From the NCBI GenBank assembly GCA_021776515.1, contig JAJFFS010000016.1, forward strand, positions 369,706 to 433,705: a stretch of DNA of 64,000 nt. Direction: 5' to 3'. The translations under genes and the position numbers were made by a program. The DNA comes from Robiginitomaculum sp. (GTDB lineage: Bacteria; Pseudomonadota; Alphaproteobacteria; Caulobacterales; Maricaulaceae). This document shows, piece after piece, positions 53,645 through 62,318 of the stretch; the first letter of the stretch is position 1; each line of letters opens with the position of its first letter. Under the pieces are notes generated by a model. It was not told the origin of the DNA. It saw only the letters and a list, made by a program, of their open reading frames with translations, and did no database searches.

Positions 53645-54535
53645 ATGGGCGTATCAGCCCGGTACAGCACAATGAGCCGCATATTTGCTGCTTTTCTTGT
53701 TTTTGCCTCCTGGGCAGGCCTTGCTACTACGGCGCAGGCTGGCGGAGAGTGTTGCAGTACCTGTTGCCAGCATAAAAAAAATCATACTGTGCGTGTTCCC
53801 GGTGTCTCTGTAACAGGCCCCAGCGTGCATGTTTCTACGCCCGGCGTTTTTGTCAACAAGGGTGGAGTATCGGTACATAACTCCTTTTCAGGTGGCGGTG
53901 GCTTTTTTATTGGCGGCGGGGGGGCCGTCGGGCAAACCTTTATTTCTAATGGCGGCGGTGGAGGCTTCATCGGCGGTGGCGGGGCAGCATCAGTCATAAC
54001 CGGGCTGAATGTTGAGGCTGAGGCATCAACCGAGCAGGTGGCTGTTCCCTATACGGAAACCATTACCAAAAACCGCTGGGTGGAAGATGTCTTTGTTCTT
54101 CGTGCTGTATGTATTGATGACAAGGGTGTACCGCATCCTGCTTCCCGGCCTGATCCTGATGACCGGGTTGATCCAAATTATAATGGCGAGTTGTTTCGCT
54201 GTATGGCCGGAACCAGTATGCAAGTGACCCTGGGCAAGTATGCCGACGGCCAAAGCCGCTATGACAATGCTTCAACCGTGGTTTGTGCCAAGGGCGAAGC
54301 CCTGCGTCATAATCCCGGCGGGCAATTAATATGCGCCCCGCAGGAGCCACGTCGTAATTGCAATGAACGCTCGCTTTTGCGCAAATTTGGCCCCGGTATC
54401 AAGGTTGTGCGCCTAAGGCGCATGGAACAGTATAGCGAACAAATCACCCGCACCCGTATGGAAACCCGTGCTTCATCATCCGCATCCGCCAGCGCCAGCA
54501 CAAGGCTGGTGTTAAGTGGTGGTGTCGGGAATTAA
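53645..54535 (+). CDS. unrecognised exported glycine/valine-rich protein
   Basis: 296 residues. A signal peptide ends near ATTAQA (about residue 32). The mature N-terminus is Cys-rich (GGECCSTCCQHKK), followed by a Val/Gly strand repeat (VPGVSVTGPSVHVSTPGVFV) and a Gly-rich stretch (about 75-120). A denser region at 135-260 contains six Cys (AVCIDDKG, LFRCMAG, VVCAKGE, LICAPQE, RRNCNER). The end is Arg-rich, then Ser/Ala-rich. I do not recognise it. The composition suggests a surface or matrix protein. It lies next to the hfa anchor genes but is on the opposite strand, with GAGGAG before the start and a hairpin in its leader. Confidence 0.75.
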   Translation: MGVSARYSTMSRIFAAFLVFASWAGLATTAQAGGECCSTCCQHKKNHTVRVPGVSVTGPSVHVSTPGVFVNKGGVSVHNSFSGGGGFFIGGGGAVGQTFISNGGGGGFIGGGGAASVITGLNVEAEASTEQVAVPYTETITKNRWVEDVFVLRAVCIDDKGVPHPASRPDPDDRVDPNYNGELFRCMAGTSMQVTLGKYADGQSRYDNASTVVCAKGEALRHNPGGQLICAPQEPRRNCNERSLLRKFGPGIKVVRLRRMEQYSEQITRTRMETRASSSASASASTRLVLSGGVGN

Positions 54536-54543
54536 ACTTTCCC

Positions 54544-55125
54544 TTATTTTCCGTTATAACGATATTGTCCTGTAAGCACCCAGTTTGAAGGCATATCTGT
54601 TTTTATTGGACCAGCGCCAAAATTGTGGACGACCTGAGCAGGTTGTCTATCACTGGCGGACGCAACAACAATGCCAGTATGGGGTAAATTTCCGGGTAAC
54701 ATCCAGGTCAGAACGTCGCCTGTTTGAAACACAGAGCTTGCATCTTTGTGATTAATTTTGGTGCCTTGCCGGGTAAAAAAGGTTTGCAGGTTAGGCACGC
54801 GGCGGTGATCAATATTGGTATCAGTCCGCTTCAATCCCCAAAATGCTGGATAGGCACTAAAGTGCGCTGCCATGTCTTCATGTACCTTCACTTGCAGATC
54901 TACGCCCATTTGCCGATAAGCGCGGATAACCACATCGGTGCAAACACCCTGGGTGGCCGGGACATCACCGCCTGGATAGGCCATGCGCTGATAACTTCCG
55001 TCATAGAGAACTTCGTGTTGCGTACGCCCCAGCGCCGCTTCGGCTAATTGCTCACCAAAACTGTCTGCGGTTGCAGGAAGGGCAAACCCAAAAACCAAAA
55101 TGAAAATAAAATGAAAGAGGCGCAT
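54544..55125 (-). CDS. DUF1287 protein, exported (NlpC/P60-like fold)
   Basis: 193 residues. A signal peptide (LFHFIFILVFGFALPATA) is followed by the DUF1287 domain: RTQHEVLYDGSYQRMAYPGG, then GVCTDVVIRAYRQMGVDLQ with the likely catalytic Cys, HRRVPNLQTFFTRQG, DVLTWMLPGNLPHTGIVVAS with the His and VVHNFGAGP. Relatives resemble cysteine peptidases acting on peptidoglycan or peptides; no substrate is proven. It lies 75 bases downstream of hfaD on the same strand, so it may be read with the hfa operon. Confidence 0.88.
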   Translation of the reverse strand: MRLFHFIFILVFGFALPATADSFGEQLAEAALGRTQHEVLYDGSYQRMAYPGGDVPATQGVCTDVVIRAYRQMGVDLQVKVHEDMAAHFSAYPAFWGLKRTDTNIDHRRVPNLQTFFTRQGTKINHKDASSVFQTGDVLTWMLPGNLPHTGIVVASASDRQPAQVVHNFGAGPIKTDMPSNWVLTGQYRYNGK

Positions 55126-55199
55126 GGTTATTCTCCTGCTTATCCCCCTTTAGGCAGGAAAGCCTGAAATCATGGCAGATTTTGGGCGTGTTTGTAGTT

Positions 55200-56453
55200 T
55201 CAGTGCCCGCCGGGTTCCACGGTGTGGTAGGTCGCTGAATTGCCAACCGCTGTTGCCGTACCAATTATTGCCCCGCCTGAACCGGTGGTAATGGTGGTGC
55301 TGGCATTGATATTGCCGGAATTTGTTTGCCGGTTATTGGCGGCAATACCGCCGCCACAAGTGGCACAGACAAACCCGGAAACCGCATTGCCAAAGGCGGT
55401 GGCGCTGGCGACAAAATCGGTAATATTGTCGTCGCCTACGCCACCATTGGCAGTGCCGCCGGTGAATGTTGCATAGGCATCCACGCCGCCGTCATTGTAC
55501 TGTATCGTGGTTATTTCCAGATCAGAACCAATATTGGAAGCCAGAGTGGAATTGGCTACAGCATAGGCGGTGGAGGCATTCCAGCCCTCCCACAAATCCA
55601 GGGTTACATCCGAGTGCGCCTCAATCTGTGCGGTATTGTCTTGTCCGGAGACAACTTTGGCAAACCCAAAGGCGTTTTCGATATTATAAGCATTACCCGT
55701 TGCCGTGGCCGTCGAGATGACATCTTCGCCATTGGCGGAACTTATAGAAGTCCAGGCAGAAATGTTTGGCCCGTAATTGTACTGGTTGGCATCAACATCC
55801 AGCGTGGTGTTCTCCCCGCCTGCATTGGCGGAATTACCGATAGAGGTTGCGGTTGCGGTTGCTGAATCAGCCAGAAAACCGGCATCCAGCGTTGCCTCGG
55901 AAAATACAGACCCATTATTGGTTTGTCCGGCCCAGCCAGTAATGCGCGCCCCGTCCCAGGTCTCGTAACTAATGGCATTGGCCACTGCTGTTGCAGTAGA
56001 GGTAGGGTTAAAGGCCCAGTTATCGGCGGTAACATTGGAAATGGCGGTCATGGAAGCGTTAGCGCCTACGGTTTGTTCGGATACCGCATCAATAGTGCCG
56101 CAACAGGTGGTGATCGTGGCGCTATTGCCAAATGTGGTGGCCAGAGAATCAAGTGATTCACTGGCTGAATTGACGGTAATAATAGATTCGGAACGTCCTG
56201 CGCCGTTTAGCGTCTGGGTATTGCCAAGCGCCAGATCGCCCGTATCAACCAGCACAGACAGCGTATTGCCAAGTGCCGTTGCGGCACCTGTTACAGACAA
56301 TACATCAATAGCAACGACATTAAGGCCGGCGGTGAAAGGGTCATTGTCCAGTTGGACGTTGATAACCTCAGTCGTATCGCCCGCGTAGACGGCGCCGCAC
56401 AGTCCGGTCGCGGCTGTCGTGCCAGCGAGAAGGATCTTGGCGAGTAAACGCAT
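55200..56453 (-). CDS. hfaD: holdfast anchoring protein HfaD
   Basis: About 417 residues. A signal peptide (LLAKILLAGTTAATGLCGAVYA) precedes a long, Ala/Thr/Asn/Gly-rich region with at least eight units of the type TATAxGNS/A (for example ATALGNT, TATSIGNSA, STATATGNA, SATAFGNA, TATAVGNSA) spaced about 35-50 residues apart. HfaD with HfaA and HfaB fixes the polar holdfast to the cell envelope in Caulobacter. AGGGA precedes the ATG at 56453; that start lies 86 bases inside hfaB. Confidence 0.88.
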   Translation of the reverse strand: MRLLAKILLAGTTAATGLCGAVYAGDTTEVINVQLDNDPFTAGLNVVAIDVLSVTGAATALGNTLSVLVDTGDLALGNTQTLNGAGRSESIITVNSASESLDSLATTFGNSATITTCCGTIDAVSEQTVGANASMTAISNVTADNWAFNPTSTATAVANAISYETWDGARITGWAGQTNNGSVFSEATLDAGFLADSATATATSIGNSANAGGENTTLDVDANQYNYGPNISAWTSISSANGEDVISTATATGNAYNIENAFGFAKVVSGQDNTAQIEAHSDVTLDLWEGWNASTAYAVANSTLASNIGSDLEITTIQYNDGGVDAYATFTGGTANGGVGDDNITDFVASATAFGNAVSGFVCATCGGGIAANNRQTNSGNINASTTITTGSGGAIIGTATAVGNSATYHTVEPGGH

Positions 56454-57381
56454 TATTGGTTCCCTGATTGTCATAGGCGGTCACGAAACTACCCGTTAGC
56501 CCTATGGTGCCAAGCGGGTCATTGAAATTGCAAACGTCCGGGCCGCTGACGCCGTAAAGATTGGCAGACATTTCCAATACGGCGCGTTCGATAACGGAAC
56601 GAATAGCCAGTTGCACCGGCTCCAGTGCGCGGGTGCCGGCACTAACGTCGATAATGTTCTGGTTGTTGAAGAAGGCAAAAATGCCAGCGCCGATTTCCCG
56701 GCCAATAATCTGTTTTTGATAGGAGATTACGTCCACGACTTCGAGTGTACGGGTTTCCACAAGGCGAAGATCAAGACCGATATTGAGTACATAGGATTTG
56801 GCGTTCAAAAACCCTTTGGGGTCATCAATGTCCACATCACCGCCAAACGCATCAATGCCGTTTGAAGCAATATTGTAATTTAGTTCAGTTATGCCGCCAA
56901 CAAGGTAGAAATCAGAACCAGGCACCGAGCCAGCCTTGATCTTGCGATACCCGTCTGTGTCGCTATCACCGATCAGCTTGTTGTTGGCGTATTTAAGTTC
57001 CAGCTCTGAAACCGAAGTGTCATAGCGTTCCACCAGACGTGCCCCGGCCTTGGCAAAGGCGGATATGGCCATCAGTGATGCACCCTGGGTGATTTTAGCG
57101 CCGCCCTCAGGTTCCTGTTTGCCAGTATAATCAAGGATGCGCCCGACGGCGATACGCGGTGCGGTAACACTACCGGCGTTGGCATATTGCCCCATACAGC
57201 TAAGTGCCGCAGAATAAGGTGTTGGATTTGCCGTTACCGGGGCATTACCAATGGGTTTGGCGTATAGCCCATTTGAACCGGCATGCGGTGAAATGCAGGC
57301 GCTAAGCACCATTGCCCCGGCCACAAGAAGGGCTGGCGCACGGGTGTGACGCAATGCGGAAAAGGAAAATACACTAGTCAT
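56368..57381 (-). CDS. hfaB: holdfast anchoring protein HfaB (CsgG family lipoprotein)
   Basis: About 337 residues from the ATG at 57381. The lipoprotein signal ends in VLSAC (Cys about residue 28). The CsgG-like secretion pore domain covers about 60-300 with RIAVGRILDYTGKQEPEGGA, GASLMAISAFAKAGARLVER and SYQKQIIGREIGAGIFAFF. HfaB is needed for surface delivery of HfaA and HfaD. The start overlaps hfaA by eight bases. The last 28 codons overlap hfaD in another frame and read Arg-rich (DSRDRTVRRRLRGRYD), unlike the rest, so the C-terminus may be a run-on after loss of an earlier stop. Confidence 0.92.
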   Translation of the reverse strand: MTSVFSFSALRHTRAPALLVAGAMVLSACISPHAGSNGLYAKPIGNAPVTANPTPYSAALSCMGQYANAGSVTAPRIAVGRILDYTGKQEPEGGAKITQGASLMAISAFAKAGARLVERYDTSVSELELKYANNKLIGDSDTDGYRKIKAGSVPGSDFYLVGGITELNYNIASNGIDAFGGDVDIDDPKGFLNAKSYVLNIGLDLRLVETRTLEVVDVISYQKQIIGREIGAGIFAFFNNQNIIDVSAGTRALEPVQLAIRSVIERAVLEMSANLYGVSGPDVCNFNDPLGTIGLTGSFVTAYDNQGTNNAFTRQDPSRWHDSRDRTVRRRLRGRYD

Positions 57382-57958
57382 TGAACTGAATGTCCCCATT
57401 TAGCTCATCACTCGCCAGGGGTAATGCACCAACTTTTTGCCAATTTGAAACCAACTGGTTCGGGCCAATGGTAAAGGGACCATCAGCGGCAATAGGTGGT
57501 GTTTGCGGGTTTTGATTGTGATTCTGAGCGTCAAGATTTACGGTCTGGTTGCCGTTGTTGATTTGTGTTGAATCGATGATAACCGTGTTCCAGCTACCCA
57601 CTGTCACCACGTTTAACTGGTTGCCAATGGCACCGGCGCTGCCAAAACCCCCGACACCACTTGTGCCACTGTTCCCAAAAAAGTCTCCCCCAAGACCAAA
57701 TGAAAGAGAGGACTGGTCACCCAGCAACATGCGGCCGTTTATGATGGCTCTGTTGTTGTTGCTATCACGGGTTCTTGGATTAAAAGGCTGATTGAAATCA
57801 TTGTATGATTTGCCCCAGGGTGTGTTGAATTGTCCGGCGTTTTGTGCGGCCTGTCCTCGCACCAAACCTGGCGCTGATAACAGCACCAGAACGGCACTGG
57901 CACCAAGCAGCAATAAAACACGATTATGGGTGCGCAAATATGTATCCGCTTTTTTCAT
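57374..57958 (-). CDS. hfaA: holdfast anchoring protein HfaA
   Basis: 194 residues. A signal peptide (RVLLLLGASAVLVLLSAPGLVRG) precedes a mature chain with GQFNTPWGKSYNDFNQPFNP, the HfaA signature, and NNNRAIINGRMLLGDQSSLS. A Gly/Phe stretch and an Asn/Gln-rich strand pattern (NVVTVGSWNTVIIDSTQINN) follow, similar in feel to curlin repeats. HfaA forms an amyloid-like surface anchor for holdfast in Caulobacter. AGGAAGG lies before the start. It is the first gene of hfaABD. Confidence 0.92.
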   Translation of the reverse strand: MKKADTYLRTHNRVLLLLGASAVLVLLSAPGLVRGQAAQNAGQFNTPWGKSYNDFNQPFNPRTRDSNNNRAIINGRMLLGDQSSLSFGLGGDFFGNSGTSGVGGFGSAGAIGNQLNVVTVGSWNTVIIDSTQINNGNQTVNLDAQNHNQNPQTPPIAADGPFTIGPNQLVSNWQKVGALPLASDELNGDIQFND

Positions 57959-58065
57959 ACACCCTTCCTGAACTATAAATGTTTATATTGTGTTAGCCAC
58001 GAAAAATACCCATATCGATACGGTGCATGAAACCATGTTCAGGCATCAAAAAAGGACGAAACGGC

Positions 58066-58728
58066 ATGACCAAAATGACACGCGAACCGGTTTTCGGAGA
58101 TGTTCCTGCCTTAGTGCTGGTGCTGTGCGGGGTGATTCTGGCCATTAGCGTTTTTGCTATGCTTGGCCCGGCCTCTCTTTCCAACGGGGTATTAGGAGCC
58201 AGCGCGGTACAAATTGGCAAGGTGCAGATCCCACAACCCTTTGGGCCTTTGCCTCCCTATATGTTGCACGTTTTTGTCCATGGTGGCTGGTTGCATCTGG
58301 GTATGAATATACTGGGGTTGCTGGCTTTTGGCTCCCCGGTGGCGCGCTGGCTTGGTGCAACATCTGAGCACTGGCGCGGCGCTTTTTCTTTTTTGCTGGT
58401 GTTTTTTCTAAGCGCCATTGCCGGGGCGCTGGCTGAGGGGGTTGCTCTGGCATTTAGCGGTACATCTGATGCCATTCTGGTCGGGGCTTCAGGTGGGTTA
58501 ATGGGGTTGATCGGGGTTCTGGTGCGCCTGAGTTATGGGCAGGTATCGCACCCGTTACCATTGTTTTCACGCACCGTTATCATGGCCATGATTCCCTGGA
58601 TTGCGCTGAATATCCTGATTGCTTTTTTTGGTGCACCCGGCGTTTCTGCGGCGGTTGCCTGGCCGGCGCATTTGGGTGGGTTATTTGCCGGGGCGCTAAT
58701 GGCTGACCTCATTGCGCCCAGACGTTGA
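58066..58728 (+). CDS. rhomboid family intramembrane serine protease
   Basis: 220 residues with about six membrane helices. The catalytic Ser is in GASGGLMGLIG and the catalytic His in WPAHLGGLFAG; the oxyanion-type Asn is in HLGMNILGLLAF. Rhomboids cut single-pass membrane proteins. The ATG at 58066 is chosen since AAGGA lies 10 bases upstream; in-frame ATG 58027 lacks a site. Divergent from hfaA. Confidence 0.93.
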   Translation: MTKMTREPVFGDVPALVLVLCGVILAISVFAMLGPASLSNGVLGASAVQIGKVQIPQPFGPLPPYMLHVFVHGGWLHLGMNILGLLAFGSPVARWLGATSEHWRGAFSFLLVFFLSAIAGALAEGVALAFSGTSDAILVGASGGLMGLIGVLVRLSYGQVSHPLPLFSRTVIMAMIPWIALNILIAFFGAPGVSAAVAWPAHLGGLFAGALMADLIAPRR

Positions 58729-58793
58729 GTTTGACTGTAAAAGTTCTCCATTTGGGAGATTGTTGAAAATATGCGATAATCTCTCTCATTCAC

Positions 58794-58826
58794 AATATGG
58801 GCCCAATATGTGCCCAATATGGGAGG
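58794..58826. repeat. 11-bp triplicate upstream of the CBS gene
   Basis: AATATGGGCCC, AATATGTGCCC and AATATGGGAGG stand head to tail. The third copy supplies the GGGAGG ribosome binding site of the CBS gene. Copy number changes here could alter the leader length. Confidence 0.75.
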
Positions 58827-58831
58827 GACAG

Positions 58832-59263
58832 ATGAACGCCGAAGCAATTCTAAAAGGCAAAGGGCACGAAGTCGTCACAGTTACGCCAGAAGATACGGTC
58901 CGCGAAGCTGCGCAAATACTGGATCAGCGCCGTATAGGGGCCGCTGTGGTCACCAATAAAGATGGCAAGGTATGCGGCGTATTATCCGAACGAGATGTCG
59001 CCCGCCAAGTGGCCCGTCAGGGTGCAGACGCCCTGCAAATGCCAGTGAGCAAATGTATGACCTGTGATGTTATCACCGCAAAACCGGGTGATACTGTTGA
59101 TGAACTATTGTCTTGTATGACCAACCGGCGGATCCGCCATTTACCGGTTATGGACGATGAGCATCTGGTAGGCGTCATTTCAATCGGGGATGTGGTGAAG
59201 CGCAAAATCGCTGAAACCGAGGCCGAGGCCGAAGCCATGAAAGCTTATATCAGCGCTGGCTGA
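58832..59263 (+). CDS. CBS-domain pair protein
   Basis: 143 residues made of two CBS motifs (about 12-65 and 75-130): VTVTPEDTVREAAQILDQRR, VCGVLSERDVARQVA, VITAKPGDTVDELLSCM and LVGVISIGDVVKRKI. Tandem CBS domains bind adenine nucleotides and regulate other proteins; no output domain is present. The ATG at 58832 follows GGGAGGGA. Distal to the rhomboid gene on the same strand. Confidence 0.9.
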   Translation: MNAEAILKGKGHEVVTVTPEDTVREAAQILDQRRIGAAVVTNKDGKVCGVLSERDVARQVARQGADALQMPVSKCMTCDVITAKPGDTVDELLSCMTNRRIRHLPVMDDEHLVGVISIGDVVKRKIAETEAEAEAMKAYISAG

Positions 59264-59328
59264 ATATGAGTGCATGACGCAGGCTGGGCCTTTGGATATA
59301 CTGCGGCCCTCATGAACAAGAGAGAGTT

Positions 59329-61587
59329 ATGACCAAGGCAGAGGCAAAGGTGCAGAGTGCGCCTCTATATTCGCATAAATTTACCGCGCTTGATTATCTG
59401 GTACTGGGGTGTGTCGGGGCAATTTGCGGCGTGCTGTTATGGTTTATTGGCAAAGGCGAGGTCATTCCTGATGACATGAGTGCTCAATTTGCCGCTTTGG
59501 TGGTTTCGTTTGCCGCCGGATTTTATCTTTTATGGCGGCGTGAGCAAATTGTTGCGCGACTGGCCTTCATTTTTGTACAAGCTATTTTTCTGGCGGCCCT
59601 GACCTGGTTAAGCTTTTGGAACAGTGGTTATGATGATACCGCCGCTGTGATGTTCTGGATGCTAGTTGGCGGCCCCTTGATGGGATTTTTACTGACCGCT
59701 TTTGCTCGTGCCAGTTTTCGCCAGCGCAGCCTTTTCTGGCCCTATAAAGCGCTTTGGCAATCCGGTTCTTCCATCCTTGCTGATATGCTGGTTGCCGGGG
59801 CCGTAGGTATAGCTGCCATTGGTTTTGTTGCGCTGTGGGGGGTGGCATTTGAATCATTTGGCATGACCTGGGCCGCAAAAATAACCCACAGTGCTATCTT
59901 TTTATTGCCATTGGGTGGTGCCGCTGCCGGATTGGCGGCAGGGCTGGCGCGCAGTAATGCCCGGTTGGGTGAGGCCGTGCGTAGTGTGTTGCTGATCGGA
60001 TGCCGGATTGGTCTGCCGCTGGCCGCCTTGTTTTCTCTGGTATTTGCCATTGGCCTTGTTGGGGGTGGGACCGCCAGCCTTGAAAAAGTACCCCTAACGC
60101 CTGCTGGTCTTTTGCTTGCTCTGGCCTTGATGTCCGAATTGATTTTTAATGGCGTGTATCAGGATGGCAATAAAGTTCCGTCCCGTTGGTTGCGTATTTC
60201 CACCTGGGTGACGCTGGTTATTTTGCCTGTTTATACGGTTGCTGCCGCAACGGCGCTATGGATGCGGGTGGATGCTTATGGCCTGACGCCATCGCGCATG
60301 ATTGCCCTTGTCGCGCTTACCTTGACGGCGGCCTATACGGTGTTGTTGTTGGCGGGACTGATCAGCGAGTTTATGGCGCGCCGTTTTACTGGCTGGATGC
60401 CGCCTGTGGCAAAACTGAACACGGGTATGGCGTTTGTGTGGATACTCACACTGGTGTTGATGCAGACGCCATTGCTGGACCCCATTGGTGTTTCGGCGCG
60501 TAATCAGGCCGGGCGTCTGATTAGTGGTAAAGCTGATCCAGAGACATTTGATTACGGGTTTTTGCGGTTCAAGCTGGGCCGTCCCGGTGCGCAAGCTTTT
60601 GAACAGATTTCTGAACTGGACGATCCAGCCTTTCAGGCTGGTATTGCCCGCGCCAAAGCGGCTGAAAACTATTGGAATTATAAAAACCAAACAGGTGACC
60701 AGGATGTCAACGAAATTAGCCCTGAAACGCAGGCCGTTATAGAGGTAAACGCCCTTTTGGCATCAACAGGTATGACCATGGAAAACGCTACCCAGTTTAA
60801 CTATGGCGCATTGGCGTACGGACATGGTGATGCAGGGGGAAAAGCCCTGGATGCCCTTGGGCAATGGGCTGAAGAAACTGTGCCAGATGATAGTGGTCCT
60901 GTGCGTATATTGCGTGCTCGTATTGGTCAGGGCATTGTTGCGGCGCAATTGGCAAAATCGCTGGCGGGTTGGCAGTTAGCACATGAAGCTGCTCAGAAAT
61001 CCGCTGAGGAATTTAATCTCAATATCAATTCATTACATTGGGAAGTGGGACGGCTTGGTGAACTGGCTGGCGAAGACCGGGCTGTCCGTGAATTATTTGA
61101 ACAAGCTACACAGAACCAGGATAATATTCCTTCTGCCGAGGCCATGCTGGCATTATTATATGCCAATGCCCGGGTGGATGAGATGGATGAAAAGCATTTG
61201 ATTGCACTTAAATCGCTGTTGGGTGATGCGCCCTGGTTTGACCCGCAAAAAATAGGCAAGTTTGCTGAACAGAATGCCTGGTTGATTGTAATGCACGCTA
61301 ACCATGATCCAGATTTTCAGGGAAAAGTGTTAAAAGCTATAGAGCCCCGCGCTCTGGCAGGTGAATTTGATGGACGGCGTTATGCGCTTCTTTATGACGC
61401 GCTGGCACGCACTCGGGGACAACCACAGCGCTATGGCACAAAGTTATTGTGTGAAGAGGGGCGTTGGGTAGCCGATATTACTGAATATCCCGAAAACCTT
61501 GATGCACGCCGGGTGCAAATAGGCTTGCCTCCGTTAGCGCAGTCACTGGAACGGGAAAATATTCGGTTTGGTGAGTGTATGAACTAG
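59329..61587 (+). CDS. DUF4153 multi-pass membrane protein
   Basis: 752 residues. Residues 20-390 contain about ten membrane helices typical of DUF4153 (LVLGCVGAICGVLLWFIG, FILTAFARAS-like segments, YTVLLLAGLISEFMARRF). The C-terminal 350 residues are soluble and helical with NQAGRLISGKADPETFDYGF and FLRFKLGRPG, also family features. Function is unknown; sequence similarity to the domain is shared by sensor-like membrane proteins. GAGAG precedes the start. Confidence 0.88.
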   Translation: MTKAEAKVQSAPLYSHKFTALDYLVLGCVGAICGVLLWFIGKGEVIPDDMSAQFAALVVSFAAGFYLLWRREQIVARLAFIFVQAIFLAALTWLSFWNSGYDDTAAVMFWMLVGGPLMGFLLTAFARASFRQRSLFWPYKALWQSGSSILADMLVAGAVGIAAIGFVALWGVAFESFGMTWAAKITHSAIFLLPLGGAAAGLAAGLARSNARLGEAVRSVLLIGCRIGLPLAALFSLVFAIGLVGGGTASLEKVPLTPAGLLLALALMSELIFNGVYQDGNKVPSRWLRISTWVTLVILPVYTVAAATALWMRVDAYGLTPSRMIALVALTLTAAYTVLLLAGLISEFMARRFTGWMPPVAKLNTGMAFVWILTLVLMQTPLLDPIGVSARNQAGRLISGKADPETFDYGFLRFKLGRPGAQAFEQISELDDPAFQAGIARAKAAENYWNYKNQTGDQDVNEISPETQAVIEVNALLASTGMTMENATQFNYGALAYGHGDAGGKALDALGQWAEETVPDDSGPVRILRARIGQGIVAAQLAKSLAGWQLAHEAAQKSAEEFNLNINSLHWEVGRLGELAGEDRAVRELFEQATQNQDNIPSAEAMLALLYANARVDEMDEKHLIALKSLLGDAPWFDPQKIGKFAEQNAWLIVMHANHDPDFQGKVLKAIEPRALAGEFDGRRYALLYDALARTRGQPQRYGTKLLCEEGRWVADITEYPENLDARRVQIGLPPLAQSLERENIRFGECMN

Positions 61588-61601
61588 GGTTGTAAACTCT
61601 G

Positions 61602-62291
61602 ATGCTTCATACCAAATGTGAGGAAGATTTGAACTACGCCAAGTATAGAAACCCCAAAAAAGCTAAAGCAATGACAAAGATGACGGATACCCACGATACC
61701 AACAACCCGGCGCCTGTTTCACCCCAAACAGACCTGACAGCGCACGCCGTCAGTGACAGGTCTCTGTTACCTCCATGGCCACAAGATTTTGAAGAGGCCG
61801 TTTTTGCTATGGGATGTTTTTGGGGGGTAGAGCGCCTGTTCTGGCAAGCGCCAGGCGTCTGGGTTACTATGGCGGGATATGCAGGCGGTGATGATCTTGC
61901 GCCAACTTATAAATCCGTGTGTACCGGTGAAACCGGCCATGCAGAGGTGGTCCGGGTGATTTATGACCCGACAGTCATTACCTATAAACAGTTATTGCAA
62001 ATGTTTTGGAACAATCACAACCCAACGCAGGGCATGCGACAGGGAAATGACATTGGCGCGCAATACCGGTCTATAATTTTTGCCAATAGCGACGAACAAA
62101 TGACACTTGCGCAATCCACAAAAGAAAGCTTTCAGGAACAGCTTGACGCTAAAGGAATGGGGGAAATTACCACACGAATTGTGGCGCCCGCCCCCTTTTA
62201 TTATGCCGAGGATGATCACCAACAATATCTGGCCAAAAATAAAGATGGTTATTGTGGGTTGAAAGGTATTGGGGTACCGTGCATCATATAA
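61602..62291 (+). CDS. msrA: peptide-methionine (S)-S-oxide reductase
   Basis: Up to 229 residues. The catalytic Cys is in [33 protein letters not shown] then [27 protein letters not shown] and the C-terminal Cys pair in [12 protein letters not shown] are standard. MsrA repairs methionine sulfoxide. The first 60 residues are outside the family and the start is uncertain; the ATG at 61671 is an alternative. Confidence 0.93.
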   Translation: MLHTKCEEDLNYAKYRNPKKAKAMTKMTDTHDTNNPAPVSPQTDLTAHAVSDRSLLPPWPQDFEEAVFAMGCFWGVERLFWQAPGVWVTMAGYAGGDDLAPTYKSVCTGETGHAEVVRVIYDPTVITYKQLLQMFWNNHNPTQGMRQGNDIGAQYRSIIFANSDEQMTLAQSTKESFQEQLDAKGMGEITTRIVAPAPFYYAEDDHQQYLAKNKDGYCGLKGIGVPCII

Positions 62292-62318
62292 GGCCACTAT
62301 TTTTATAAGGAGATTGAG

